From Amycolatopsis viridis (GTDB lineage: Bacteria > Actinomycetota > Actinomycetes > Mycobacteriales > Pseudonocardiaceae), in contig NZ_JAANOU010000001.1 in the NCBI RefSeq assembly GCF_011758765.1, positions 682,001 to 746,000 of the forward strand: a stretch of 64,000 bases of DNA, written 5' to 3'. Positions 34,728 through 44,363 of this stretch are shown one piece after another (position 1 is the first letter of the stretch; each line of letters opens with the position of its first letter). The notes under the pieces were generated by a model. It was given only the letters and a program-made list of their open reading frames with translations. It ran no database searches and was not told where the DNA came from. The position numbers and the translations under genes are program-made.

Positions 34728-36172
34728 TCATCGGCGTCGACATCGGTACTTCGCTGACGAAGGCCGTCGTGTTCGACGAGGCCGGGGTGTCGTTGCACCA
34801 GGCCACCACGCCGTCGGAGGTGCGCCACCTGTCCGGCGGCCGTGTCGAGCAGGATCTCGACCAGGTGGTCGGCACGGTCGCGACCGTCGTGCGGGAGGTC
34901 GCGGCGAAGCTGGACGCCCCGGTCACCGCGCTCGCGTTGACCGGCCAGGGTGACGGCGTGTGGCTGCGGGACGAGGACGGCAACGCGGTGCGCCCGGCCA
35001 TCTCCTGGCTGGACGGGCGGGCCAACGCCCTGCTCGCGAAGTGGCAGGCAGACGGCATCACCCGCGAGGTGTTCCGCCGCACCGGTTCCGGCATGTTCCC
35101 CGGCTGCGCAGCCGCGATCCTGTCCTATTTGGACATGCACGAGCCTGAGGTGCTGGATCGCGCGGTGGTCGCCGGTTACTGCGTCGACGCGGTGGTGCAG
35201 CGGTTGACCGGTGAGATCACCGTCGACGTGTCCGATGCATCGCTGCCGTTCCTCGACCCCAAGACCCGGCAGTACGACGACGGTGCGATCGCCGCCGTCG
35301 GGTTGTCCCACCGGCGCGGTCTGCTGGCCGATCCGGCCCCGCCGAAGGCGGTGTTCTCGCTGAACCGACGGGGCGCGGAACTGCTCGGCCTGCCGGAGGG
35401 CCTTCCGGTGACGGCGGGGCCGTTCGACCTGCCGGCCAGCGCGATCGGCGCCGGTGTGCGCGCGCCGGGCGACGGCATCCTCACGGCGGGCACCACGTTG
35501 GCCTGCCAGGTGCTCACGGACAGCGCGGAGTTCGACGGCGAGGGCGAGCCGGCCGGGATGTTCCTGTCGACGCCGGCGCCGGGCGAGTACCTGCACGCGA
35601 TGCCGGCGATGGTCGGCACCGCCGGCATCGATTGGATCTGCCGGCTGCTGGGCATCGAGGTCACCGGGATCGGGGCACTGCTCGCGCAGAGCCCGCCCGG
35701 CGCCGCCGGGGTGCGGGCGCTTCCGTTCCTGTCCGCGTCCGGTGAACGGGCGCCGTTCGTGGACGCGTCCGCGCGGGCGCAGTTCGCCGGGTTGAGCCTG
35801 GAGCACGGGCAGGCGGACGTGGTGCGGGCGCTGTGCGAGTCGATCGCGTACGCCGCCCGCCACTGCTTCGAGGCCGCCGGGCTGTCCGGCCGGCTGTACG
35901 CGTGCGGCGGCGGGGTGCGTTCGGCCGAGTGGACGCAGATCTTCGCCGACGTGCTCGGCCGCCCCATCGTGATCCCGAGTGATCCGGGGGTGGGGGCGCG
36001 GGGTGCCGTCCTGGTCGCGGCCGAGGCGCTGAACCAGCCGTTCGACGCGGAGTTGTGGGCGAGCAGCTCGCGGACCGTGTCGCCGGTGCCCGAGAACATC
36101 GACTTCTACCAGGGCGGTTATGCGGACTACCAGGCGTCGCTGACCGCCGCACGAGGGTTGTGGCGACTGTGA
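34724..36172 (+). CDS. FGGY-family kinase, erythritol kinase (EryA)-like or xylulokinase-like
   Basis: 482 residues. IIGVDIGTSLTKAVVFDE, TGQGDGVWLRDEDGN, ISWLDGRA and the C-terminal ACGGGVRSAEWTQIFAD are FGGY hallmarks. The GQGDGxWL and RRTGSGMFPG segments are closer to erythritol kinases than to glycerol kinases. It overlaps both neighbours by 4 nt. Together with the RpiB-like and DhaK-like proteins this favours a C4 or C5 polyol or ketose as the island's substrate. Confidence 0.82.
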   Translation: MIIGVDIGTSLTKAVVFDEAGVSLHQATTPSEVRHLSGGRVEQDLDQVVGTVATVVREVAAKLDAPVTALALTGQGDGVWLRDEDGNAVRPAISWLDGRANALLAKWQADGITREVFRRTGSGMFPGCAAAILSYLDMHEPEVLDRAVVAGYCVDAVVQRLTGEITVDVSDASLPFLDPKTRQYDDGAIAAVGLSHRRGLLADPAPPKAVFSLNRRGAELLGLPEGLPVTAGPFDLPASAIGAGVRAPGDGILTAGTTLACQVLTDSAEFDGEGEPAGMFLSTPAPGEYLHAMPAMVGTAGIDWICRLLGIEVTGIGALLAQSPPGAAGVRALPFLSASGERAPFVDASARAQFAGLSLEHGQADVVRALCESIAYAARHCFEAAGLSGRLYACGGGVRSAEWTQIFADVLGRPIVIPSDPGVGARGAVLVAAEALNQPFDAELWASSSRTVSPVPENIDFYQGGYADYQASLTAARGLWRL

Positions 36173-36819
36173 TCCTGGCTGACGAACGACGAGCGGTGTG
36201 CGAGTACGCGCGGCGGTTGTCCGCCGACGGGCTCGTGGTGGGCACGTCCGGCAACATCTCCGCGCGGTCGGGTGAGCTGGTCGCGATGACCCCGACCGGG
36301 GTGGACTACGGCGTGCTGACCCCGGAGGACATCCCGGTGGTGTCCCTCGACGGGTCCATTGTGGAGGGCAAGCTGCGGCCGACGAGCGAGATGCCGATGC
36401 ACCTCGCGGTGTACACCAAGGCCGCCGACCCGGACGGCGCGCCGATCACCGGTGTGGTGCACACGCACTCGGTGCACGCCACGGCGGTGTCCACTCTGGT
36501 CGACGAGGTGCCTCCGGTGCACTACATGCTGGCCACCATCGGCCCGTCCGCCCGGGTGGCGCGCTACGCCACCTACGGCACCGAGGAACTGGCATCGGCG
36601 ATGCTGGAGGCGCTGGACGGCCGCCGCGGCTGTGTGCTGGGCAACCACGGGACGATCACGTACGGCGATGGCCTCGCGGCCGCGTACAGCCGGGCCGAGC
36701 AGTTGGAGTGGCTGTGCCGGGTGTGGCTGCTGGCCCGGTCAGCGGGAGAGCCGCGGCTGCTGCCGCCGGAGGAGATCGCGCACGTGGTCGAGAAACTCAG
36801 GGGGTACGGCCAGAAATAG
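36169..36819 (+). CDS. Class II aldolase (fuculose/ribulose-phosphate aldolase-epimerase family)
   Basis: 216 residues. Zinc site: His-x-His of VVHTHSVHA and the His of LGNHGTITYG; catalytic Glu in RPTSEMPMH. The GTSGNISAR motif binds phosphate. This family cleaves or epimerises ketose 1- or 5-phosphates. GTG 36169 overlaps the kinase stop (GTGA) and gives the family's usual length; the frame is open further upstream inside the kinase gene. Last gene of the six-gene operon. Confidence 0.88.
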   Translation: MILADERRAVCEYARRLSADGLVVGTSGNISARSGELVAMTPTGVDYGVLTPEDIPVVSLDGSIVEGKLRPTSEMPMHLAVYTKAADPDGAPITGVVHTHSVHATAVSTLVDEVPPVHYMLATIGPSARVARYATYGTEELASAMLEALDGRRGCVLGNHGTITYGDGLAAAYSRAEQLEWLCRVWLLARSAGEPRLLPPEEIAHVVEKLRGYGQK

Positions 36820-36853
36820 GCCGCGGCCCCGGGCGCGGCGGCATGCTGGGCGG

Positions 36854-37343
36854 GTGGGGGAGATCGTCACCCATCTCGAGACGACCAGCCCCGCCGACCT
36901 GCGCCCGGCCCCGCCCGTACCCGGGTCTCGGTCGAGCACGTCGCTGCCAGTTCCGCGCTGGTGGGCCCGACGACCGTGCGGATCGGCAAGCCCTACAACT
37001 GGCCGAAATCCCGCTGGAGCGGCGACGAGTGGGCCGGCTATCTGGCCCGCGAGGGCCGCCAGTGCGTACTGATCCGCTACCTGAGCGAAGTCGCGGGCCT
37101 GGCAGACTTCCAATCCCACGGCGACGGCGAAGTCGAGATCACCACGTTCGGCGTGGTGCCGGAGTACGTGGGGAAGGGCATCGGCGCCTATGCGCTGACC
37201 CTGGTAGTCGAACGGGCATGGCACGCCGCGCCGGACATCCGGCGGATCTGGCTGCACACTTCGGACCTCGACCATCCGCACGCCCTGCCGAACTACCACC
37301 GCCGGGCTTCCGCACGTACCGCACGGCCCACGGACAGCGCTGA
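36854..37343 (+). pseudogene. GNAT N-acetyltransferase, broken by two 1-nt deletions
   Basis: Protein-like sequence runs through three frames: GEIVTHLETTSPADLRP (first), then VGPTTVRIGKPYNWP to RIWLHTSDLDHPHALPNYHR with the acetyl-CoA loop VVPEYVGKGIGAYAL (second), then FRTYRTAHGQR and a stop (third). The frame changes fall at GGG near 36921 and GGG near 37306, each explained by loss of one base. The gene is therefore inactive as read. Confidence 0.75.
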
Positions 37344-37357
37344 CCGCGAGACGACCG

Positions 37358-37664
37358 ATGTTCCAGGGTTTCCACCTGACGCTCGCCGTACGCGGTGGTG
37401 CTGTTCTGCGTTCCGGTGTGAGGAGCGAGCGGCGGGAGTTCCTGGACTACGTGGTCGATGGGCAGCCCCTGCCGGTGATCTCGGCTGCGGAGCGATCACA
37501 GCGGCGATCGTTCAGCACGACGAACACGTCATCTGGCGCGACTTCGCCGGCAGGACTCGATCGGTCAGCAGCTCGAACGCTACCCGGACGTCGGCCCGTT
37601 CCGGTTCAGCGCCGACGAGTACCGGATTGCCCTCGAGCAGGTGCGCTGCCGTCAGAACTGGTAG
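37358..37664 (+). pseudogene. Remnant of an unidentified protein gene with internal deletion
   Basis: Fragments in three frames follow each other: MFQGFHLTLAVRGG...REFLDYVVDGQPL, then DLGCGAITAAIVQHDEHVIW, then LERYPDVGPFRFSADEYRIA to a TAG at 37664. They look like beginning, middle and end of one ~150-residue protein with a missing stretch and shifts. I cannot name the family. It overlaps the 3' end of the convergent MBOAT gene. Confidence 0.6.
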
Positions 37665-39082
37665 TACAGGAACGGGCTGAACGTCCCGTTCGCGACCAGG
37701 ATCGCGGCGTACAGGGCGCCCGCGGTCATCACGCCGATGCGCAACCCGACCGCGGGCCGGGTGCGGGCGGCTTCCAGCAGCGGCCCGGTCACCGGGAGGG
37801 CCGGCAGCGCGAAGATCGCCAGGGCCGCGATCAGGATGACCAGCCGCTGGTTGGTCAGCGCCGCGTCGACGACGTCGGTCAGGCCGTCCGCGTCCGGCAC
37901 CACCATGTGGCCGATCATGGTGAACGCGTGCCCGATGTCGGGCGACTTGAAGAACACCCAGCCGAACACCACGAGCACCAGGGTCAGGATCCGGCGCCCC
38001 ACTCTGGCGGTCACCGCCGGTGGCGTGCGGTCCCAGCCGAAGCGGCGTTCGAGGATCAGCAGCAGCCCGTGGTAGCAGCCCCACACCAGGAACGTCCAGT
38101 TCGCGCCGTGCCAGAAGCCGGTCAGCACGAACACGATGCACAGGTTCCGGTACGTCGTCGCCGCGCCCTCGCGGTTGCCGCCGAGCGGGATGTACACGTA
38201 GTCGCGGAACCAGCGGGACAGCGACATGTGCCAGCGCCGCCAGAACTCCGTCACCGTCACCGACGAGTACGGCCGGGCGAAGTTCTCCGGCAGCCGGAAC
38301 CCGAACATCCGGCCCAGCCCGATCGCCATGTCGGAGTAGCCGGAGAAGTCGAAGTACAGCTGCAACGTGTAGCCGACGGCGCCGAGCCACGCGATCGCGA
38401 ACGTCAGGTCCCCGCCCGACGTCGCGAAGCACGCCTCGACCATCGGGCTCAGCGAGTCCGCGATGATCGCCTTCTTGCACAGCCCCAGCGCGAACCGCGG
38501 GAAGCCGGCTGCGATGTCGTCCAGCCGGTGCGACCGCCGCTGCGGCAGCTGGTCCGCGATCTCCCGGTAGCGCACGATCGGCCCGGCCACGAGCTGCGGG
38601 AACATCGCGATGTAGGTCATGAACGACACCGGGTCGCGCAGCGCCCGCCGCTCGCCCCGGTAGATGTCGACCACGTACGAGATGTGGTGGAACGTGAAGA
38701 ACGAGATGCCGATCGGCAGCGCCAGGTGCGCGACCGGGAACGAGCCGCCGAACAGGCCGGTGAAGTAGTCGATCTGCTGCGTGGCGAACCCGGCGTACTT
38801 CCAGACCACCAGGATGCCGACGTCGAAGCAGATCACCGCGCTCAGCAGCGCCCGCCGGCGGGACGAGGGCGCCGGCGAGCCCGGTTCGAGCGCCGTGCCG
38901 GCCGCGAAGTTGACCACCATGCAGGCCAGCAGCAGCAGGGTGAACGCGCCCGCGCCGCTGGCGTAGAAGATCAGGCTGGCGATCGCGATGATGCCGTTCC
39001 GCCAGCTCCTCGGCAGCACCAGCACGGCGAGCAGCACCGCCGGCAGGAAGTACCAGAGGAACAGCGGTGAAGCGAACGACAT
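37652..39082 (-). CDS. MBOAT-family O-acyltransferase (AlgI/DltB-like)
   Basis: 476 residues, about 11 transmembrane helices. The family signatures are clear: LPIGISFFTFHHISYVVD, YFDFSGYSDMAIGLGRMFG, FWRRWHMSLSRWFRDYVYIP and the catalytic His of TGFWHGANWTF. AlgI-type proteins carry acyl groups across the membrane for transfer to polysaccharide by an SGNH partner such as the protein at 21228-22550. No partner is adjacent, so this may be a split system or serve another acceptor. Confidence 0.92.
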   Translation of the reverse strand: MSFASPLFLWYFLPAVLLAVLVLPRSWRNGIIAIASLIFYASGAGAFTLLLLACMVVNFAAGTALEPGSPAPSSRRRALLSAVICFDVGILVVWKYAGFATQQIDYFTGLFGGSFPVAHLALPIGISFFTFHHISYVVDIYRGERRALRDPVSFMTYIAMFPQLVAGPIVRYREIADQLPQRRSHRLDDIAAGFPRFALGLCKKAIIADSLSPMVEACFATSGGDLTFAIAWLGAVGYTLQLYFDFSGYSDMAIGLGRMFGFRLPENFARPYSSVTVTEFWRRWHMSLSRWFRDYVYIPLGGNREGAATTYRNLCIVFVLTGFWHGANWTFLVWGCYHGLLLILERRFGWDRTPPAVTARVGRRILTLVLVVFGWVFFKSPDIGHAFTMIGHMVVPDADGLTDVVDAALTNQRLVILIAALAIFALPALPVTGPLLEAARTRPAVGLRIGVMTAGALYAAILVANGTFSPFLYYQF

Positions 39083-39236
39083 CGACCTGAAGTCCCCCTG
39101 TGCAACCGGATCAGCGTGCTGACCTTAACCGACGCGGTTGGCCCGAAGGAGTGAAACTCCCGCTTCGCACGAGAGACGGTCACGGCTGGTCCTGGCCAGC
39201 TGCGCCGGGTTCTCCGGGGCCAGGACCGGCTCCGGG
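39083..39236. other. Intergenic, nothing identified
   Basis: 154 bp between two minus-strand genes. It should contain the MBOAT promoter and the end of the rlmB transcript. A short run CTGGTCCTGGCCAGC with GGGGCCAGGACCGG (39188-39232) can pair and may terminate the rlmB operon. Confidence 0.3.
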
Positions 39237-40193
39237 TCAGACGCGGCCCGCGGTGCGGCGGCGCCGCGCGACCTCGGCCAGCAGCACCGCCGCGGCGACC
39301 GAGGCGTTCAGCGACTCCACCCCGGCGGCCATCGGGATGGATACCGTCTCGTCGCAGGTTTCGCGTACCAGCCGGGACAGGCCACGGCCCTCGGAGCCGA
39401 CCACGACCACCAGCGGGTCCGTCGCCAGCGACAGGTCGTCGATCCCGACCGAACCGTCCGCGTCCAGGCCCGCGATCATCAGGCCCTCCTCCGCCCACAG
39501 CTTCAGCTGCCGCGTCAGGTTCGTGGCGATCGCGATCGGCATCTTCGCCGCGGTGCCGGCGCTCGTCCGCCACGCGACCGCCGTGATGCCCGCGCTGCGG
39601 CGCTGGGGCAGCAGCACCCCGTGCGCCCCGAACGCCGCCGCCGACCGCACCACCGCGCCCAGGTTCCGCGGGTCGGTGACGCCGTCCAGCGCCACCAGCA
39701 ACGGCGGTTCACCGGAGTTCTGCGCGATCGCCAGCAGGTCGTCCGGGTGGCTGTACTCGAACGGCGGCACCTGCAACCCGAGGCCCTGGTGGACCGCCCG
39801 GTTGGTCTTGCGGTCCAGTTCCTCGCGCGGGATCTCCAGAATCGAAATGCCCTTGTCCGCCGCCAGCCGCACGGCTTCGGTGACCCGGTCGTCCGCGTCG
39901 ATGTTCAGCGCCACGAACAGCGTCGTGCCCGGCACCCCCGCCCGCAGCGCCTCGACCACCGGGTTGCGGCCGGCGATGATCTCCGGCCCTTCGCGCCGGT
40001 CCCGAGACTTCTCCGCGCGTGCCGCAGCCGCCGCCGCGCGCTTCTGCGCCGGGTGCCCGGGGCGCATCTCCGCCCGCGGAGTCGGGCCCTTGCCCTCGAG
40101 CCCGCGGCGGCGCTGACCGCCGGAGCCGACGACCGCGCCCTTCTTCGTGCCGGTCTTGCGGATCGCACCCCGGCGCTTGGAATTGCCTGCCAT
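39237..40193 (-). CDS. rlmB: 23S rRNA (guanosine-2'-O-)-methyltransferase RlmB
   Basis: 318 residues. A basic N-terminal tail ([20 protein letters not shown]...) precedes the SpoU substrate domain ([15 protein letters not shown]) and the knotted SPOUT methyltransferase with [30 protein letters not shown] and [16 protein letters not shown]. It methylates 23S rRNA with S-adenosylmethionine. Its ATG directly follows the cysS TAA, so both are translated together. Confidence 0.95.
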   Translation of the reverse strand: MAGNSKRRGAIRKTGTKKGAVVGSGGQRRRGLEGKGPTPRAEMRPGHPAQKRAAAAAARAEKSRDRREGPEIIAGRNPVVEALRAGVPGTTLFVALNIDADDRVTEAVRLAADKGISILEIPREELDRKTNRAVHQGLGLQVPPFEYSHPDDLLAIAQNSGEPPLLVALDGVTDPRNLGAVVRSAAAFGAHGVLLPQRRSAGITAVAWRTSAGTAAKMPIAIATNLTRQLKLWAEEGLMIAGLDADGSVGIDDLSLATDPLVVVVGSEGRGLSRLVRETCDETVSIPMAAGVESLNASVAAAVLLAEVARRRRTAGRV

Positions 40194-41585
40194 TTAAGCT
40201 TCTTTCACGGTCCACACGGGACCATCGGGAGTATCTTCGACCGTGATGCCCGCCTTGAGCAGGCGGTCGCGCACGGCGTCGGCCCGGGCGAAGTCCCGTG
40301 CGGCGCGCGCCTCCTGGCGCTCCGCGAGCATCGCCTCGACCAACTCGGCCAGTGCGGCCCTCGCCGGCGTCTCCGCCGCCGAGCCCTCCGCCCATTCGGG
40401 TGCGAGCGGGTCCAGCCCGAGCACACTCATCATCGCCCGCACCGACCCGGCGGCCGCGCGCGCCTTGGCGTCATCGCCGGAGTCGAGCGCGGCGTTACCC
40501 TCGCGCACCAGGTTGTGCACGGCCGCGACCGCCGCCGGGGTGGACAGGTCGTCGTCCATCGCCGTGACGAACTCGGGCGCCAGCTCGCCGGGCTCGACCG
40601 TGCCGGTCCGCTGCGCCGCGCGGCGCAGGAAGCCCTCGATCCGCCGGTAGCCCTGCGCGGCCTCGGACAGCGCCCCGTCGGAGTACTCGATCGTGGACCG
40701 GTAGTGCGGTTGCACCAGGTAGTAGCGCAGCTCGACGGCGCGGTAGTCGCGCAGCATCGCCTCGATCGAGACGACGTTGCCCAGCGACTTCGACATCTTC
40801 TCACCGGACAGCGTCACCCACGCGTTGTGCAGCCAGAACCGCGCGAACGGGTCACCGGCGGCCTGCGACTGGGCACGCTCGTTCTCGTGGTGCGGGAACA
40901 CCAGGTCGACACCACCGCCGTGGATGTCGAACTCGGCCCCCAGGTACGTGGTCGCCATCGCCGAGCACTCCAGGTGCCAGCCCGGTCGGCCGTCGCCCCA
41001 CGGCGTCGGCCACGACGGCTCACCGGGCTTCGCGCTCTTCCACAGCGTGAAGTCGCGGGGGTCGCGCTTGCCCTCGGCCAGCGTCTCGCCCTGCTGCACC
41101 TCGTCCAGCTTCTGCCGCGACAACGCGCCGTAGCCGGGGAAGGTCGACACGGCGAAGTACACGTCCCCGCCCGCCGCGTACGCGTGCCCGGTGTCGATGA
41201 GGCGCTGCATCAGCTCGACCATCTGGGTGACGTGCCCGGTGGCGCGCGGCGCGATGGACGGCGGCAGGCAGCCCAGGACGGTGTACGCCTCCTCGAACGC
41301 CCGTTCGTGCGTGGCCGCCCACTCCCACCACGGCCGCCCGGCGTCCGCGGCCTTGGTGAGGATCTTGTCGTCGATGTCGGTGACGTTGCGCACGAAGAGC
41401 ACGTCGAGTCCACTGTGGATCAGCCAGCGGCGCAGGACGTCGTAGTTCAGAGCGCCGCGGACGTGCCCGATGTGCGGGATGCCCTGCACGGTGGCCCCAC
41501 AGACGTACATGGACGCCGTTCCGCTACGGGCGGGGTGGAATTCCCGCACGCTCCTGGTCGCGGTGTCGTAGAGATGAAGGGCCAC
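40194..41585 (-). CDS. cysS: Cysteinyl-tRNA synthetase
   Basis: 463 residues of a class I synthetase: HIGH motif as [13 protein letters not shown] in [11 protein letters not shown], zinc ligands including the Cys of YVCGATVQG and the Cys/His pair HLECSAM and FPHHENE. This is the protein-synthesis enzyme, not the mycothiol ligase MshC: length and the C-terminal anticodon-binding region fit CysS. In the ispD-ispF-HAD-cysS-rlmB operon downstream of carD, the same order as in mycobacteria. Confidence 0.96.
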   Translation of the reverse strand: MALHLYDTATRSVREFHPARSGTASMYVCGATVQGIPHIGHVRGALNYDVLRRWLIHSGLDVLFVRNVTDIDDKILTKAADAGRPWWEWAATHERAFEEAYTVLGCLPPSIAPRATGHVTQMVELMQRLIDTGHAYAAGGDVYFAVSTFPGYGALSRQKLDEVQQGETLAEGKRDPRDFTLWKSAKPGEPSWPTPWGDGRPGWHLECSAMATTYLGAEFDIHGGGVDLVFPHHENERAQSQAAGDPFARFWLHNAWVTLSGEKMSKSLGNVVSIEAMLRDYRAVELRYYLVQPHYRSTIEYSDGALSEAAQGYRRIEGFLRRAAQRTGTVEPGELAPEFVTAMDDDLSTPAAVAAVHNLVREGNAALDSGDDAKARAAAGSVRAMMSVLGLDPLAPEWAEGSAAETPARAALAELVEAMLAERQEARAARDFARADAVRDRLLKAGITVEDTPDGPVWTVKEA

Positions 41586-41616
41586 TCCGAAATGGTACGG
41601 GTCACGTTCGCGCCGC

Positions 41617-42303
41617 TCAGAGCACCCCGTGCGTGCGCAGGGCCGTGAGCAGGCCGTCCGGGCGCTCGGCGGTCGGCAGCGGGTCGACGAGGGCGAACGC
41701 GCAGCCCAGCGCCGTCGCCCCGCCGTCCGCCTCCGCGCTGTCGCCGACCATCAGCGTGCGCTCCGGCGCGACGCCCAGCCGGTCGGCCAGCAACCGGAAG
41801 ATCTCGGGTTGCGGCTTGATGAAGCCGTGCTCGAAGGAGAGCACGAACTCGTCGACGAACTCGCCGTAGCCGCGCATGGTGAACGCCGGCCGGATGTCGA
41901 AGGCGATGTTGCTCAGCACGCCGACCTTGACCCCCTTGGCGGAGATGGCCTTGAGCGCGGCCTCGGTGTCCGGGTACGGCGTCCACTCCGCGGGATCGTT
42001 CAGACGGCGGTACAGCGCCTCGGCCTGCTCGGCGTTCGCGACGCCGGACTTGCGCAGCACCTCGAGGTAGACCTTGCGGTGCAGGACCGGGTCGAGGTCC
42101 CGGTTGTCCCACGCGTGCTGGTACTCCTCGGACAGCTCGACGACCTGCCCGGTGGGGGCGGTCATGCGGCGCATCAGCTCGGTCTGGGCCTCGACGTCGA
42201 GCGGGGCGCCGTCGGAGCCGGTGAGATCGGAGAGCCAGCTGGGGTCCTGCTCAAGCCGGAAGAGGGTGCCGGAGAAGTCGAACATCACCGCCTGAATCGT
42301 CAC
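41617..42303 (-). CDS. HAD-superfamily hydrolase
   Basis: 228 residues with motif [11 protein letters not shown] (Ser in place of the usual Asp+2, typical of some HAD phosphatases), [16 protein letters not shown] and [13 protein letters not shown] 42303 gives [13 protein letters not shown] 42285 is an alternative. It lies between ispF and cysS with gaps of 41 and 31 nt. Substrate unknown. Confidence 0.85.
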   Translation of the reverse strand: MTIQAVMFDFSGTLFRLEQDPSWLSDLTGSDGAPLDVEAQTELMRRMTAPTGQVVELSEEYQHAWDNRDLDPVLHRKVYLEVLRKSGVANAEQAEALYRRLNDPAEWTPYPDTEAALKAISAKGVKVGVLSNIAFDIRPAFTMRGYGEFVDEFVLSFEHGFIKPQPEIFRLLADRLGVAPERTLMVGDSAEADGGATALGCAFALVDPLPTAERPDGLLTALRTHGVL

Positions 42304-42344
42304 AGATGACAGGCTACCGGCGATGACCTTGCGGGCGGTGTGAG

Positions 42345-42812
42345 TTATCCGGCCGGCAGCAGCAACGCGGTGGCGATCGCGGCGATGCCCTCGCCGCGAC
42401 CGGTCAGACCGAGCCCGTCGGTGGTGGTGCCACTCACGCTGACCGGGCCGCCCGCGGCCTTGCTCAACGCCTCCTGGGCCTCGTCGCGGCGCGTGCCGAT
42501 CCGCGGGGCGTTGCCGATGACCTGCACCGATGCGTTGCCCAGCTGCCAGCCACCTGCTTCGACCAGCCGCCGCGCCTCGGCCACGAACTCGGTGCCGTGC
42601 GCGCCGGCCCAGCGCGGGTCGCTGGTGCCGAACACCGCGCCGAGGTCGCCGAGCCCGGCCGCGGACAGCATCGCGTCGCACAACGCGTGCGCGGCCACGT
42701 CACCGTCGGAGTGACCGGCGCAGCCCGCCACGTCCTCCCAGAACAGCCCGGCTATCCAGCACTCGCGGCCCGCCTCGATCGGATGGACGTCGACCCCGGT
42801 CCCGACCCTCAA
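42345..42812 (-). CDS. ispF: 2-C-methyl-D-erythritol 2,4-cyclodiphosphate synthase
   Basis: 155 residues. Metal-binding GTGVDVHP at the N-terminus, [15 protein letters not shown] and the C-terminal [14 protein letters not shown] are diagnostic. It catalyses the fifth step of the MEP isoprenoid pathway. The start overlaps the ispD stop by 4 nt. Confidence 0.97.
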   Translation of the reverse strand: MRVGTGVDVHPIEAGRECWIAGLFWEDVAGCAGHSDGDVAAHALCDAMLSAAGLGDLGAVFGTSDPRWAGAHGTEFVAEARRLVEAGGWQLGNASVQVIGNAPRIGTRRDEAQEALSKAAGGPVSVSGTTTDGLGLTGRGEGIAAIATALLLPAG

Positions 42813-43447
42813 CCCTGCTCCTCGAGTAGTGCTTCCGCGACGGCCACGTCGAAGGCCGTGGTGAGCCGGAGCGCGGTGGGGTGCCCGGCCACGGTCCGCA
42901 CGCTACCGGGGAGGTCCGACAGCGGGTCCGAGCCGCGGGCGCAGACCTTGCCGAGCACGTCGGGGCGGTAACCGACGGGCGTCTGCACGACCCGCAGCCG
43001 GTCCCGGTCGGAGGTGCTCTCGATCACCCCGCCGGAGACGAGTTTGACCGTGTCGGTCACGGGTAGCACCGGAACGATCGCCTCTGCCCCGGCGAGCACC
43101 GCCTCGGCCACCGCGCGGACGGTGGCGGGCGGCACGAACGGACGTGCGACGTCGTGCACCAGGACGACGTCGGCGGACTCCCCGGCGGCGTCGAGCGCCA
43201 GCCGGGCCGACTCGGCGCGGTCGGCCCCGCACGCCAGTACCCGGCACCGGGAACCGGCGCCGGGTACGGCTCGGATGATCACTTCACAGTCCCCGAGCGC
43301 GGATTTGGGGACCGCCACCACCAGGCGGTCGGCGCATCCGGACGCCAGCAGACCCGCCACGGCGTGCCGCAGCAACGGCGCACCGTGCACGAGCCTGCAG
43401 GGGTCCGGCCCCTCGGGGTCGGCGATGAGTAGCGCTGCCACCTTCAT
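42809..43447 (-). CDS. ispD: IspD (MEP cytidylyltransferase), with an atypical N-terminal nucleotide loop
   Basis: 212 residues, coupled to ispF and downstream of carD, as in mycobacteria. Conserved parts: [11 protein letters not shown] (Asp and Arg of the active site), [19 protein letters not shown] and the end [13 protein letters not shown]. But the N-terminal P-A-A-G-x-G-x-R...P-K loop that binds CTP is absent: residues 5-22 read [18 protein letters not shown], so the catalytic Arg and the Gly-rich loop are missing and the Lys is Arg at best. Whether it is active is uncertain; see findings. Confidence 0.85.
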   Translation of the reverse strand: MKVAALLIADPEGPDPCRLVHGAPLLRHAVAGLLASGCADRLVVAVPKSALGDCEVIIRAVPGAGSRCRVLACGADRAESARLALDAAGESADVVLVHDVARPFVPPATVRAVAEAVLAGAEAIVPVLPVTDTVKLVSGGVIESTSDRDRLRVVQTPVGYRPDVLGKVCARGSDPLSDLPGSVRTVAGHPTALRLTTAFDVAVAEALLEEQG

Positions 43448-43546
43448 CGCCGGTGTCTCGTTTCGCGGGACGAGCTGTGTCTCATGAGCTCAGCGTGGTG
43501 GATGAGCAGAGTGTGCCCGGCCCATCTCGCGAGGTCAGTCCGTGCT

Positions 43547-44038
43547 CTAGACGGCCGCTGTTTCCAGGACCTCGTCGAGCAGCGTCTCCGCCTTGCCCTC
43601 GTCGGTGCCTTCCGCCAGGGCGAGCTCGCTGACCAGTATCTGACGGGCCTTGGCCAGCATCCGCTTCTCGCCGGCGGACAGGCCGCGGTCCTTCTCGCGC
43701 CGCCAGAGGTCGCGCACCACTTCGGCCACCTTGTTGACGTCGCCGGAGGCGAGCTTCTCCAGGTTGGCCTTGTACCGCCGAGACCAGTTCGTGGGCTCCT
43801 CGGTGTGCGGCGCCCGCAGCACGTCGAAGACCCGGTTGAGGCCGTCCTGGCCCACGACGTCCCGCACGCCCACGATCTCGGCGTTGTCAGCGGGCACGCG
43901 AACCGTCAGGTCCCCTTGCGCGACTTTGAGGACGAGGTACTGCTTTTCCTCGCCCTTGATCACGCGGGTCTCGATCGCTTCGATGAGTGCGGCACCGTGG
44001 TGCGGGTAGACGACGGTCTCTCCGACCTTGAAAACCAT
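43547..44038 (-). CDS. carD: CarD-family transcriptional regulator
   Basis: 163 residues: N-terminal RNA-polymerase-interacting domain ([20 protein letters not shown]) and helical DNA-binding domain ([35 protein letters not shown], the Trp that wedges the promoter). In mycobacteria CarD is an essential activator of rRNA and other promoters. It starts the ispD-ispF-cysS-rlmB operon (99-nt gap to ispD). Confidence 0.97.
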   Translation of the reverse strand: MVFKVGETVVYPHHGAALIEAIETRVIKGEEKQYLVLKVAQGDLTVRVPADNAEIVGVRDVVGQDGLNRVFDVLRAPHTEEPTNWSRRYKANLEKLASGDVNKVAEVVRDLWRREKDRGLSAGEKRMLAKARQILVSELALAEGTDEGKAETLLDEVLETAAV

Positions 44039-44065
44039 GTGTCCTCTGCCCCTTTCGCTGGCTCC

Positions 44066-44071
44066 ATCTTA
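44066..44071 (-). promoter_or_regulatory. Candidate -10 element of carD
   Basis: TAAGAT on the minus strand, 28 nt upstream of the carD ATG, after GTGC. It matches the TANNNT pattern of SigA promoters; the -35 region is poor (TGACCC). Confidence 0.45.
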
Positions 44072-44323
44072 GCACGTCGCGAGGGGGGTCACCTAGCGGG
44101 CCGAGATCGTCATCGCAGGTCAGGGGCCATCCGGGGGGTTGACAAACCGATAAAGTGCATGCTCATGCAGGTGGTGGGGAACCCTGTCGACATTGTCTTG
44201 CTGATCCACTGTGGACGGTAATTCGGCCCCTCGGCGCACGCTCGGTGGCGGGCTTTCCGGCCCTGGTTGACCTACTCCCGCCGGCCCACCACCACCCTCA
44301 ACGGAGCCGCTTCGCGGCGCAGA

Positions 44324-44329
44324 TAGGAT
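44324..44329 (+). promoter_or_regulatory. Candidate -10 element of lpqE
   Basis: TAGGAT 35 nt upstream of the lipoprotein start, a good SigA -10; no convincing -35. The remaining 44072-44320 stretch has no gene; it contains a GTCCACTGTGGAC-like palindrome at 44205-44216. Confidence 0.4.
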
Positions 44330-44363
44330 CGGGCCGGTACGGCTTCTAGGAGGGACTGAGACC

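Noticed and set aside
44139-44144. TTGACA as a -35 box for lpqE or carD
   Set aside because: No acceptable -10 hexamer lies 16-19 nt downstream, and it is over 200 bp from lpqE.
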